Shown here piece by piece: positions 1 to 7,697 of a DNA stretch of 64,000 nucleotides. The stretch is from Anaerolineae bacterium. GTDB lineage: Bacteria > Chloroflexota > Anaerolineae > Aggregatilineales > Aggregatilineaceae. The DNA lies in assembly GCA_018432315.1 (NCBI GenBank), contig JAHDLB010000021.1, positions 62,001 through 126,000 on the forward strand. The letters run 5' to 3'. Made by a program: the position numbers and the translations under genes. How positions within the stretch are numbered: the stretch's first letter is position 1; the number at the start of each line of letters is the position of its first letter. The notes beneath the pieces are model-generated. The model ran no database searches. It was not told where the DNA came from and worked only from the letters and a program-made list of their open reading frames with translations.

Positions 1-129
1 AAAGTGTACAGGTGGCCCAGAATACCGTCAAATTCGGGCGCGGGCCAGCGGGCCGGGCGGCTCGTGCGCGGGGCGGCACGCTGCTATACTGGCGCCACCG
101 GTCGGACGAGCCGCGAAAGGACGGTGAAC

Positions 130-1314
130 ATGGGCGATTTCCGGTATGGTGTCGTGGGCGCGGGGCGGCAGGGCGTCGCCACCGCGTATGATATGGCCGC
201 GCAGGGCGGCGGGGCCAGCGTGCTCGTGATGGATCGCGATGCGGACGTGGCGCGCCGCGCCGCCGAGCGGATCAACCGGCTGCTGGGCCGGAGCGTCGCG
301 CAGGGGCGCCCACTGGACGCCCGCGACGGCGACGCCTTGGCCGCGGCGCTCGCCGGGCTGGACGTGTTTCTGTGCGGCACGCCGTTCGAGATGATCCCCC
401 AGGCGACGGAAGCGGCGCTGCGGGCCGGGGTGAGCATGGTGGACTATGGCGGGCACACGCCGACCGTGCTGGCCCAGCTCCAGCGCGACGCCGAGGCCAA
501 AGCGGCGGGCATCGCCGTCGTGCCGGACTGCGGCATGGGCCCCGGCATGAACAACACGCTGGGCGCGTACGCCGTCGAGCTGATGGAGGGCGAGGGATTA
601 GACCCGCGCGAGGTGTACCTGTGGGACGGCGGCCTGCCGCAGAACCCGGTCCCGCCGTGGAACTACCAGCTCACGTTCAACATCAACGGGCTGACCAACG
701 AGTATTACGGCGAGGTCGCATTTCTGCGCGGCGGCCAGATCACGATGGTTGGCGCGTTCGAGGAACTCGAACACCTGGCGTTCGACGGCGTCGGCGCGCT
801 GGAGGCGTTCACCACCACGGGCGGGACCAGCACCGCGCCGTACACCTTCGAGGGCCGGCTCCAGGTCTACCAGAACAAAACCTGCCGCTGGCCGGGCCAT
901 TACGCCACCTTCAAAGCCTACCAGCAGCTTGGCCTGTTCGAGCTGGAGCCGGTCATGGTCCAGGGGCAGCCCGTGGTCCCGCGCGAGGTGTTTCACGCGC
1001 TGCTGGCCCCCCAGATCAGCGCGCCGGTGGTCGAGGATGTGTGCGTCATGCGCGCCAAAGGCGTCGGGCTGGACGCCGGCGGGAGGCCCCGCGCCGTGAT
1101 CATCGACCTGGTCGATCGTTACGACCCGGCGACGGGCTTCACCGCCATGGAGCGCATCACCGGCTGGCACGCGGGCATCATGGCCGAGTTCATCGCGCGG
1201 GGGCAGGTGGCGCCGGGCGTCTGGCCGATGGAGCGGGCCGTCCCCGCCTCGACGTTCGTGGAAGCCGCGCGGGCGCGCGGGTTTGCGATCACAGTGCGGT
1301 GGGAAGACGCCTGA
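130..1314 (+). CDS. Saccharopine dehydrogenase-family oxidoreductase
   Basis: A 394-residue protein whose N-terminus reads as a Rossmann nucleotide-binding fold (GAGRQG directly after the first beta strand). It is followed by the long alpha/beta catalytic region typical of saccharopine dehydrogenase / lysine 6-dehydrogenase-like enzymes. The usual role is NAD(P)-dependent oxidation or reduction of an amino-acid or imino-acid substrate in the cytosol; the substrate cannot be told from sequence. The reading frame stays open upstream, but the ATG used here directly precedes the Rossmann strand and follows a GAAAGGA ribosome site, so upstream residues are excluded. A TATACT box at 85-90 could be its -10. 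It stands alone and is convergent with the dehydratase gene at 1352-3298. Length and motif fit the family; the specific function is uncertain. Confidence 0.85.
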   Translation: MGDFRYGVVGAGRQGVATAYDMAAQGGGASVLVMDRDADVARRAAERINRLLGRSVAQGRPLDARDGDALAAALAGLDVFLCGTPFEMIPQATEAALRAGVSMVDYGGHTPTVLAQLQRDAEAKAAGIAVVPDCGMGPGMNNTLGAYAVELMEGEGLDPREVYLWDGGLPQNPVPPWNYQLTFNINGLTNEYYGEVAFLRGGQITMVGAFEELEHLAFDGVGALEAFTTTGGTSTAPYTFEGRLQVYQNKTCRWPGHYATFKAYQQLGLFELEPVMVQGQPVVPREVFHALLAPQISAPVVEDVCVMRAKGVGLDAGGRPRAVIIDLVDRYDPATGFTAMERITGWHAGIMAEFIARGQVAPGVWPMERAVPASTFVEAARARGFAITVRWEDA

Positions 1315-1351
1315 CCCGCCTACAGCGGCGAGTCAGGCCGGTTGGAGCATA

Positions 1352-3298
1352 TCACTCTACGGTGACGGTTTCGCGCTGCACGACCGGAAGCTGGACCGGA
1401 GCCGGCGCGGACTCGTCGACGATGATCGCGCGCAACTGGTCGATCGGGCTGCTTTCGGCGCCAAGCCCGTCGCTCGCCAGCCGGCCCACCTGCTCCATGA
1501 ACTGCGACATGCGGCGCCCGTTGGTGGACGTGACAAGCTGCAGGATGTCGGGATGGACCGTCGGCAGCGTCTGCTCGACGTGGTCGTGCAGTTCTTCGTG
1601 CAGCTTCTCGCCGGGCCGCACGCCGGTGAACTCGATCGGGATGTCGATGTAGGGCCGCAGGCCGCGCATCCGGATCATGCGCTCGGCCAGGTCCAGAATG
1701 CGGACCTCATCGCCCATTTGCAGCATGAACAGGTCGTCGCCTTTGGTCAGGCAGGCGGCGTGAATGACCAGGTTCACCGCCTCGGGGATGGTCATGAAGT
1801 AGCGGCACATCTCCGGGTCGGTGACGGTCACCGGGCCGCCCGCGTCGATCTGCCGGTTGAAGGTCGGGACCACGCTGCCCCGGCTGTTCAACACGTTGCC
1901 GAAGCGCACCGAGGTATACAGCGTGCTGTTGTGGCATTTCTCGGCCAGGGCGTGCATCATCAACTCGCAGACGCGCTTGCTGGCGCCCATCACGCTGCTC
2001 GGATTCACAGCCTTGTCGGTCGAGATGAGCACGAACCGCTCCGCGCCAAATTCCATCGCCAGCTCGGCCACCTGGCGCGTGCCGCCCACGTTCACGCGGA
2101 TGGACTCGTCCGGGTAGTCTTCGAGCATGGGCACGTGCTTGTAGGCTGCCGCGTGGAAGATCACGCGAGGATGATGCTGCGCGAACACGCGCTCCAGCAC
2201 GGGGCGGCTGGTGATGTCGGCCAGAACGGGCACCAGCTTGTGCCGGTTCTCGTCGGTGATCAGCTCGGTGACCAGATCGTGCAGGCCGCTCTCGTTGTTG
2301 TCGAGCAGGATCAGCTTGACCGGCTCGTACTTGAGGATCTGGCGGCACAACTCGGAGCCGATCGACCCTGCCGCGCCGGTGACCAGGACCACTTTCTGCT
2401 GGACCGGCGACACGTCGACGCCTTCGTGCCAGCCGACGATCTGGCGGCCCAATAGGTCCTCGGGTTGGACGTCGCGCAGCACCGTCGCGCCCTTGTCCTC
2501 GCTGATCACGGCGAACACGTCGGGCATGACCTTGATGCGGGCTTTGGTTCGCTCGCAGTAGCTGAGGACGTCGCGGAATTCGGGGCCGGTGATGTTGTGC
2601 ACGGCGACCACGATCAGGTCCACATTGTGCGCCATGACGAGGCGCGGAATGTCGGCGCGGGCGCCGAGCACCTCGGACCCTTCGACGTAAAGATGCTGCT
2701 TGGCCGGATCGTCATCGACGAAGCCGACGACGCGGTAATCCGAGCCCGACGGGGCGCGGTGCTTCAAGCGCCAGGCGGTGGTCTGGCCGGCGTCGCCCGC
2801 GCCGACGATCAGCACGCGCGTTTCCTGGTTGGGGAATTCCTGCCGCCAGATGGCGCGCCAGCGCCACGTCGCGCCGCTGATCACCCGCGAGCGGTAGCGC
2901 ACCGTGACGAAGCCGATCAGCGAGAGGGTTTGCCCGACCAGCACCGCCGCCGTCGGCAGCGGGCGCGGCTCGATCGTGTAGTTGGCCGCCGCGATGATCA
3001 GCGCCGCCCCAACAGCCGCGCGGACGATGACCGTCACGTCGTGGCCGCTGGTGCGCATCCACAGGCGATGGTAGCCGCCCGACAGGTACAGGCAGATCAG
3101 CGTGATCGCAACTGCGAACGCCATGAAGCTGGCGCCCTGCCTGAGGTCGGGCATGTTGGTGGTGCGCGCGGAGTAGGCGATGTAGTAGGCGATCAGGATA
3201 ATGGCGGTGTCCATCGCGGCCAGCGGCGCAATGCGTTTGACATGGCGACCCGCGCGCTTGAAAAAGGTTCTGGTACTCATAGGGCGTTGAATACGCAT
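1352..3298 (-). CDS. Membrane-bound nucleoside-diphosphate-sugar 4,6-dehydratase (CapD/PglF/WbpM type)
   Basis: A polysaccharide-biosynthesis dehydratase with four predicted membrane spans in the first ~130 residues, a CoA-binding-like Rossmann domain (VLIVGAGDAGQ) and a C-terminal SDR domain with TGAAGSIGSE for NAD binding. The catalytic stretch STDKAVNPSSVMGASK carries Met where most SDR enzymes have Tyr, as is known for the long PglF/WbpM enzymes. These convert UDP-GlcNAc to a 4-keto-6-deoxy sugar for surface glycans or glycoprotein modification, at the inner face of the membrane. Possible starts are ATG at 3340, 3298 or 3280 (minus strand); none has an ideal ribosome site, and 3298 is chosen because GAGGG sits just upstream. 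It is 8 kb from the polysaccharide cluster, across the sugar operon. Function class is secure, the start is not. Confidence 0.88.
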   Translation of the reverse strand: MRIQRPMSTRTFFKRAGRHVKRIAPLAAMDTAIILIAYYIAYSARTTNMPDLRQGASFMAFAVAITLICLYLSGGYHRLWMRTSGHDVTVIVRAAVGAALIIAAANYTIEPRPLPTAAVLVGQTLSLIGFVTVRYRSRVISGATWRWRAIWRQEFPNQETRVLIVGAGDAGQTTAWRLKHRAPSGSDYRVVGFVDDDPAKQHLYVEGSEVLGARADIPRLVMAHNVDLIVVAVHNITGPEFRDVLSYCERTKARIKVMPDVFAVISEDKGATVLRDVQPEDLLGRQIVGWHEGVDVSPVQQKVVLVTGAAGSIGSELCRQILKYEPVKLILLDNNESGLHDLVTELITDENRHKLVPVLADITSRPVLERVFAQHHPRVIFHAAAYKHVPMLEDYPDESIRVNVGGTRQVAELAMEFGAERFVLISTDKAVNPSSVMGASKRVCELMMHALAEKCHNSTLYTSVRFGNVLNSRGSVVPTFNRQIDAGGPVTVTDPEMCRYFMTIPEAVNLVIHAACLTKGDDLFMLQMGDEVRILDLAERMIRMRGLRPYIDIPIEFTGVRPGEKLHEELHDHVEQTLPTVHPDILQLVTSTNGRRMSQFMEQVGRLASDGLGAESSPIDQLRAIIVDESAPAPVQLPVVQRETVTVE

Positions 3299-3375
3299 CC
3301 CTCGACTTTCCCCCCCAAAAAATTCCGACCGGCCCGGCAACCCTTAACGCCCGTCAGTTCCTCAACGATGTGACT

Positions 3376-3403
3376 ATTGTACAACAAGATTTTGGCTGCA
3401 CAA
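3376..3403 (-). promoter_or_regulatory. Possible promoter of the 4,6-dehydratase gene
   Basis: On the minus strand TTGTGC (3398-3403) and TACAAT (3376-3381) are separated by 16 bp, about 80 bp upstream of the likely start of the dehydratase. The surrounding 3360-3480 stretch is AT-rich in an otherwise GC-rich window, which fits a promoter region. An alternative TTGAAT/TATCAT pair lies slightly further upstream. Confidence 0.4.
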
Positions 3404-3497
3404 ATCTATGATACCAAACCCCATCCAACGGATTCAACACAGTCGTCACTTATTTTCTAAAATTTTTATAAGTTGGCGCGAGACATATAGAAACCAC

Positions 3498-3534
3498 AAA
3501 AAAACCAGCCGCCCGTGCTGCGCGGGTGACTGGT
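3498..3534 (-). terminator. Intrinsic terminator of the sugar-uptake operon
   Basis: Read on the minus strand, an ACCAG...CTGGT stem with an inner CCCG/CGGG pairing is followed directly by seven T residues (plus-strand A run at 3498-3504). It lies 38 bp after the stop codon of the DUF624 gene, the last gene of the lacI-led operon, and defines its 3' end. Confidence 0.75.
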
Positions 3535-3571
3535 CGGTGAGAGCCCGCCTGACATTTCACCAAATGGCGAG

Positions 3572-4198
3572 TCACGGGCTCGCGGTCGATCTCGCCCGGT
3601 AGCGTTCCAGTCGATCCCTCACGGCGGCGTTGGCGATTGCGGCGATGGCTCCCCACGTCAACAGCAGCCAGCACGCGACCAGCACCGTGCTGACCGCCGC
3701 CAACAGCGCGATCATGATCAACAGCGTGGTCGTGAACAGCGGATTTTGCAGGACCATCACCAGGGCGTTCCGGGCCGCGCCCAACACCGCCGGATCGCTC
3801 ATCTCGTAGTAGATCGGCCACGTATAGAGCAGCATGCCCAGCCAGGCCAGCGCCGCGACAAACCACAGCCCTTCGAGCAGCATCACCAGCGGCGTGTCGA
3901 TGCTGGCAAAGGCGATCAGGTTGTTGAAGTTGATCACGGCGAACAGGACATTCGCCGCGCCCCAGGGCAGCGAACGGCGGAAGTTGCCCCGGAAGGCTTC
4001 CCAAAACGCGGCCAGATCGGCCTCCGTGGGATCGGTGTGGGCCAGGTGGCCGACACGCATCAGCGCGCTGTACGCGGCGGGCGCGGTGATCACCGGCAGG
4101 CTCAGCGCCACGAACGCCAGGTTGGTCCACACGTAGGCATAGCCGAGGTTCCGGAAGTTCCCCAACCCCCGGAACGCCGCCCGCATGCCGTCCCACAT
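3572..4198 (-). CDS. DUF624 (YesL-like) membrane protein
   Basis: A 208-residue hydrophobic protein with about five predicted membrane helices. The N-terminal pattern (GLGNFRNLGYAYVWTNL) and overall layout resemble DUF624/YesL proteins. That family is repeatedly found beside ABC sugar transporters of the MalFGK type; its molecular role is not established, and an accessory role in carbohydrate uptake is only inferred from such neighbourhoods. Here it is the last gene of the operon, 43 bp after the second permease, and is followed by a strong terminator. The ATG at 4198 is the only start near a plausible ribosome site (GGAAAGGAAAC upstream on the minus strand). Confidence 0.8.
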   Translation of the reverse strand: MWDGMRAAFRGLGNFRNLGYAYVWTNLAFVALSLPVITAPAAYSALMRVGHLAHTDPTEADLAAFWEAFRGNFRRSLPWGAANVLFAVINFNNLIAFASIDTPLVMLLEGLWFVAALAWLGMLLYTWPIYYEMSDPAVLGAARNALVMVLQNPLFTTTLLIMIALLAAVSTVLVACWLLLTWGAIAAIANAAVRDRLERYRARSTASP

Positions 4199-4241
4199 CG
4201 GCCTGTTTCCTTTCCGCCGGGCATCGCGCCCTGGCGCGCGG

Positions 4242-5189
4242 CTATCCTTTCAGCCCGCTGTAGCTGACGCCCTCCACGAAGTAGCGCTGGAAGTAGAAGA
4301 AGATCAGCGCCAGCGGCAGCGTGGTGAGCACGGACCCGGCCAGGAACGCGTGCCAGCGCAGCGTTTCGCCGTACGCGCCGCGCAAAAAGCTGAGGCCCAG
4401 CGTCAACGTCCACAGGTCGCTGTCCCCGGACAGGATGAGCAGGGGCATCAGGAAATCGTTCCACGCCCCCTGAAAGCTGAAGATCGCCAGCGCCGTGAGG
4501 GCCGGCGTTGCCATCGGCAGCACGACGCGGAAGAACATGGTCAGCCGGTTCGCGCCATCCACCATCGCCGCCTCTTCGATTTCGTTGGGAATCGACTCGA
4601 AGAACTGCTTCATCAGGAAGATGCCAAACGCGTCGACTGCCAGCGGAACGATCAGCCCCTGGTAGGTGTTGAGCATCGACAGCTCTTTGAGGATGATGAA
4701 CCGCGGAATCAGCAAGACGATCGCCGGGACCATCATGGTCCCCAGGATAGTATAGAATACCAGCCGGTTGCCGGGAAACTTGAGGCGGGCCAGCGCATAC
4801 CCCGCCAGCGAGTCGAAGATCAGGCGCCCGATCGTGATCGCGACGGCGAAGATGGCCGTGTTGTACAGCCAGCGCGGCAGGTTGGCGTCGGCGATCTCTT
4901 CGTACCCTTCCAGCGTGGGGTTGAACGTCACCGCGCCGGAGACCTCCCCCGGCGACCGGGCGGCGCCCGTCTCGGTCTGGCACTCCGCGCCGAACGGCGG
5001 CACGGGAATGATCGAACGGGGGTAGGACTGCACGGCGGGCAGGCACTTGAACGAGTTCGCCACCGTGAACACGAACGGGAAAATCTCCAGCGCCGCAAAC
5101 ACGATCAGCACGGTCCACCCCACGACCGTCAGGGCGGTCATCAGGGGCGAGCGGCGTTCGTGCGGCGCGGTGGTCGTTGAGGCGGTCAT
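4242..5189 (-). CDS. Carbohydrate ABC transporter permease (MalG type)
   Basis: Inner-membrane permease of 315 residues with about six spans and the cytoplasmic EAA loop (EIEEAAMVDGANRLTMFFRV) that contacts the ATPase. It belongs to the MalG/CUT1 family that moves oligosaccharides delivered by a binding protein. The frame is open far upstream across the partner permease, but the ATG at 5189 has a clear GAGGAGAG ribosome site, 14 bp after the stop of the upstream permease. There is an unusual periplasmic stretch of roughly 50 residues after the first helix containing two Cys (CLPAVQ and ECQTE), which could form a disulphide. No ATPase is encoded in the operon, so a shared MsmK-like ATPase elsewhere is probable, as is common for CUT1 systems. 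Confidence 0.93.
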   Translation of the reverse strand: MTASTTTAPHERRSPLMTALTVVGWTVLIVFAALEIFPFVFTVANSFKCLPAVQSYPRSIIPVPPFGAECQTETGAARSPGEVSGAVTFNPTLEGYEEIADANLPRWLYNTAIFAVAITIGRLIFDSLAGYALARLKFPGNRLVFYTILGTMMVPAIVLLIPRFIILKELSMLNTYQGLIVPLAVDAFGIFLMKQFFESIPNEIEEAAMVDGANRLTMFFRVVLPMATPALTALAIFSFQGAWNDFLMPLLILSGDSDLWTLTLGLSFLRGAYGETLRWHAFLAGSVLTTLPLALIFFYFQRYFVEGVSYSGLKG

Positions 5190-5203
5190 CGGTACTCTCT
5201 CCT

Positions 5204-6316
5204 CTATACGTTCGCGCGTTCGCTCACGAACAACCGCTGCAGGAGCGTGAAGGCGAAAATGATCACGAACAGGATGATCGCCGTCGCGGCTGCCAGGCCC
5301 ATCGCCGACCGGTTGAAGCCGTTCTGGTAGACCATGTACGCGACGGTCAGGGTGGTCTTGGCCGGGCCGCCGCTCGAAATGACGTAGATCTGGTCGAACA
5401 CCTGGAAGCAGCCGATCAGGCCCAGCGTGACGACGAAGAACGTGGTGGGCCGCAGCAGGGGAACGGTAATCTGCCGGAAGATCCGCCAGGCGTTCGCGCC
5501 GTCGATGGCCGCCGCTTCGTACACCGACGACGGGATGTTTTGCAGCGCGGCCAGGAAGATCACCATCATCGTGCCGATCGTGGTCCAGGTGTTCAGGATC
5601 ATGATCGTGAGCATGGTCACGCTCGGCCCGCTGAGCCACTCCCAGGTCGTCAGGCCCAGGGACCGGTTGCTCGCCCAGTCGCCCACATTCGCGCGCGTGA
5701 CGCCGAACTGCTCGAGGATGATGTGAATCACCCCGCGCGGGTCGTCCAGCCAGTTGACGAACGAATTGCTGTCGTAGCCGGAGAAGACCGCGCCGATGGT
5801 CGTGTTGATCAGGCCGCCGCGCGTGAACATCCACATGAAGATGATGGAGATCACCACCGACGACGTGATCGACGGGAAGTAAAAGGCGGTGCGGAAAAAG
5901 CCCTTGGCCTTCAGCCAGCGCTGGTTGACGATCACGGCCAGGATCAGTGCCAGCAAGGTCTGGGTCGGCACCACGCCGAGCACGTAGTACGTGGTGTTTT
6001 TGAGCGAGATGAAGAAATCTCTCTGGCGGGTGGTGGCCTTGACGACGCGGCCATCGGCTTCGGTGTGCTCGCCCAACAGCAGGTCCCGGTAGTTGTCCAG
6101 GCCGACCTGCTCGTAAGCGCCTTCGTCGAAGACCGGGGTGATGCCATTCCAATCGGTGAAGCTCAGGTAAACCGCCGCCCCAATCGGAATGATCAGGAAG
6201 ACCAGGAAAATCACCAGGGCCGGCGCCATGAACATGTACCCGGTCAGGGCTTCCTGGCGCCGCTTGGCGGCCATCGTCGTGACTTTTGGCCGCGCCAAGA
6301 CTTGGGGTTGGGCCAT
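5204..6316 (-). CDS. Carbohydrate ABC transporter permease (MalF type)
   Basis: A 370-residue permease that pairs with the MalG-type protein encoded downstream. It has about six predicted membrane helices, a soluble periplasmic insertion after the first helix ([20 protein letters not shown] region) and the EAA loop ([19 protein letters not shown]). The start at 6316 (MAQPQVLA) is chosen over upstream in-frame ATGs because GAAGGAG lies 7 bp before it and the upstream residues do not look like protein. It begins 88 bp after the binding-protein gene, and that gap contains a perfect 12-bp hairpin. The substrate is inferred from the neighbouring GH65 phosphorylase to be an alpha-glucoside, not shown. 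Confidence 0.93.
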   Translation of the reverse strand: MAQPQVLARPKVTTMAAKRRQEALTGYMFMAPALVIFLVFLIIPIGAAVYLSFTDWNGITPVFDEGAYEQVGLDNYRDLLLGEHTEADGRVVKATTRQRDFFISLKNTTYYVLGVVPTQTLLALILAVIVNQRWLKAKGFFRTAFYFPSITSSVVISIIFMWMFTRGGLINTTIGAVFSGYDSNSFVNWLDDPRGVIHIILEQFGVTRANVGDWASNRSLGLTTWEWLSGPSVTMLTIMILNTWTTIGTMMVIFLAALQNIPSSVYEAAAIDGANAWRIFRQITVPLLRPTTFFVVTLGLIGCFQVFDQIYVISSGGPAKTTLTVAYMVYQNGFNRSAMGLAAATAIILFVIIFAFTLLQRLFVSERANV

Positions 6317-6356
6317 CCGTAATCTCCTTCGACAAACACTATTTGGCGTGCAGGTA

Positions 6357-6384
6357 TGCGCTCTCGCCATCGGGCGAGAGCGCA
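6357..6384 (-). promoter_or_regulatory. Perfect 12-bp stem-loop between binding-protein and permease genes
   Basis: TGCGCTCTCGCC and GGCGAGAGCGCA pair perfectly around a 4-nt loop. It sits 20 bp past the binding-protein stop and 40 bp before the permease start, without a T tract. By analogy with the malE-malF intergenic element, it probably protects the 3' end of the binding-protein mRNA so that this subunit is made in excess over the permeases. Confidence 0.65.
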
Positions 6385-6404
6385 TCAACTCAGTTGATCG
6401 GAGA

Positions 6405-7646
6405 TTACCGGGCCAAAACCTCCTCGGCCACGCCAATCGTATCGATGATCACGTCCTCCGCGAGGTACTGGCCCTCGAACGCCAGTTGCAGATCGGCGTT
6501 GAAGGTGTCGAACACATCCTGGAAGCCGACCGGGAACTGCCACTTGTGGGCATACTCCGCGCCGGCCAGGAAGCCCTCACCGATTTCGGGACCGATCGCT
6601 TCCAGCCACGTGTCCGCCGCGCTGATGGCCGGCGGGATCACGCCGAAGCCCTCTTCCGCGACCAGTTGCGAGCCTTCGGGGCCGGTCAGGAAGTTCGCCA
6701 GTTGCCAGGACTCGTCCGGGTAGTCATTGTTCGACGCGACGCCGTAGCACACGGTGAACACCATCGACGCCTGGCCGCCAGCGGGGTGCCTGGGCAGCTC
6801 GGTCACGCCCCAGTTCAGGTCCGGGAACTGCTCGACCAGGTAGGAGATCACCCAGTTGCCTTCCATCGCCAGCGCCACGCGGCCCTGGGCGAACGCCTCG
6901 CCGCCCCAGCCGGCATCGACCATCGAGGGCGGGCCGGCGATGCCGTCGTTCACCATGCCGATGTAGAACTCCAGCGCCTCACGCGCTTCGTCGCTGTCGA
7001 GGGTCACTTCGGTCCAGTCCTCGTTGAGGACCGATCCGCCAGCCTGGTACAGGAACGGCAGCCAGCGCTCGAAGTTGGGCGGGGTGACCAGGCCCAGGAC
7101 CTTCTGGCCTGCTTCGTTCTCGCCGGTCAGGGCTTCAGCCGCCGTGCGCAGATCGTCCCAGGTCCAGTCCGGCGTGGGGTAGTCGAGCCCTGCCGCATCG
7201 AACATATCTTTGTTATACTGGAGCGCCATGATCGAGAAGTCTTTGGGCGGGCAGTACAGAGTACCGTCGTAGGTAAACGCTTCCAGCAGCGACTCGTAGT
7301 GATCGTCCAGGTTCTCGATCATGCCTTCCCCCGATGCCAGCACACCGGCTTCGGCCCAGTCCGGCAGTTTGGAGCTGTCGACGTAGAATACGTTCGGCGA
7401 ATCACCGCTCGCGAAGGCGGCCTGAATCGTCGTGTCGTATTCCGGCACAAGCTGCACGTTCACCGAGATGTCGGGGTTGGCTGCCTCGAACGCCGCGACC
7501 TGCGCCAGCAGGGCGTCGTTTTCCTCGGTGGACGACGACCACCCCATCAGGGTGATCTCGACGTTCTGGCGGGCCAGCGCGGCGCCCGCCGCGGAAACGA
7601 CCAGGGCCAACACCACAACCAGGGTCAATACGCTGAGTTTACGCAT
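6405..7646 (-). CDS. Extracellular sugar-binding protein of the ABC transporter (family 1)
   Basis: A 413-residue family 1 solute-binding protein. It starts with a signal peptide (MRKLSV, hydrophobic core, AGAALARQ) and has no lipobox Cys, so it is probably secreted or anchored by an uncleaved helix, not lipid-modified. The mature part begins with the beta-alpha pattern typical of MalE-like proteins ([13 protein letters not shown]) and ends with [13 protein letters not shown]. Aromatic residues are frequent, as expected for sugar stacking. TAGGAGAG precedes the ATG. It lies 51 bp after the phosphorylase fusion and upstream of a stabilising hairpin. It delivers the operon's oligosaccharide to the two permeases. 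Confidence 0.92.
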   Translation of the reverse strand: MRKLSVLTLVVVLALVVSAAGAALARQNVEITLMGWSSSTEENDALLAQVAAFEAANPDISVNVQLVPEYDTTIQAAFASGDSPNVFYVDSSKLPDWAEAGVLASGEGMIENLDDHYESLLEAFTYDGTLYCPPKDFSIMALQYNKDMFDAAGLDYPTPDWTWDDLRTAAEALTGENEAGQKVLGLVTPPNFERWLPFLYQAGGSVLNEDWTEVTLDSDEAREALEFYIGMVNDGIAGPPSMVDAGWGGEAFAQGRVALAMEGNWVISYLVEQFPDLNWGVTELPRHPAGGQASMVFTVCYGVASNNDYPDESWQLANFLTGPEGSQLVAEEGFGVIPPAISAADTWLEAIGPEIGEGFLAGAEYAHKWQFPVGFQDVFDTFNADLQLAFEGQYLAEDVIIDTIGVAEEVLAR

Positions 7647-7697
7647 CGTGTTCTCTCCTAAAGAACTTGATTGGATACGGTCGAATAGTCTTTGGCT

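Noticed and set aside
1-129. Coding sequence before the first gene
   Set aside because: The open frame from position 4 has no family resemblance before the Rossmann start at 130; a TATACT box at 85-90 suggests a promoter region instead.
1352-3340. Upstream ATG at 3340 as start of the dehydratase
   Set aside because: It adds 14 residues without family resemblance; ATG 3298 or 3280 is closer to the first membrane helix, although neither has an ideal ribosome site.
4242-6335. A 697-codon open frame suggesting a fused permease protein
   Set aside because: Only the part from 5189 down matches a permease; the upstream part is an out-of-frame shadow of the first permease gene, which has its own ribosome site and stop.
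6357-6384. The 12-bp hairpin as a terminator
   Set aside because: It lacks a T tract, and the downstream permease genes belong to the same operon.
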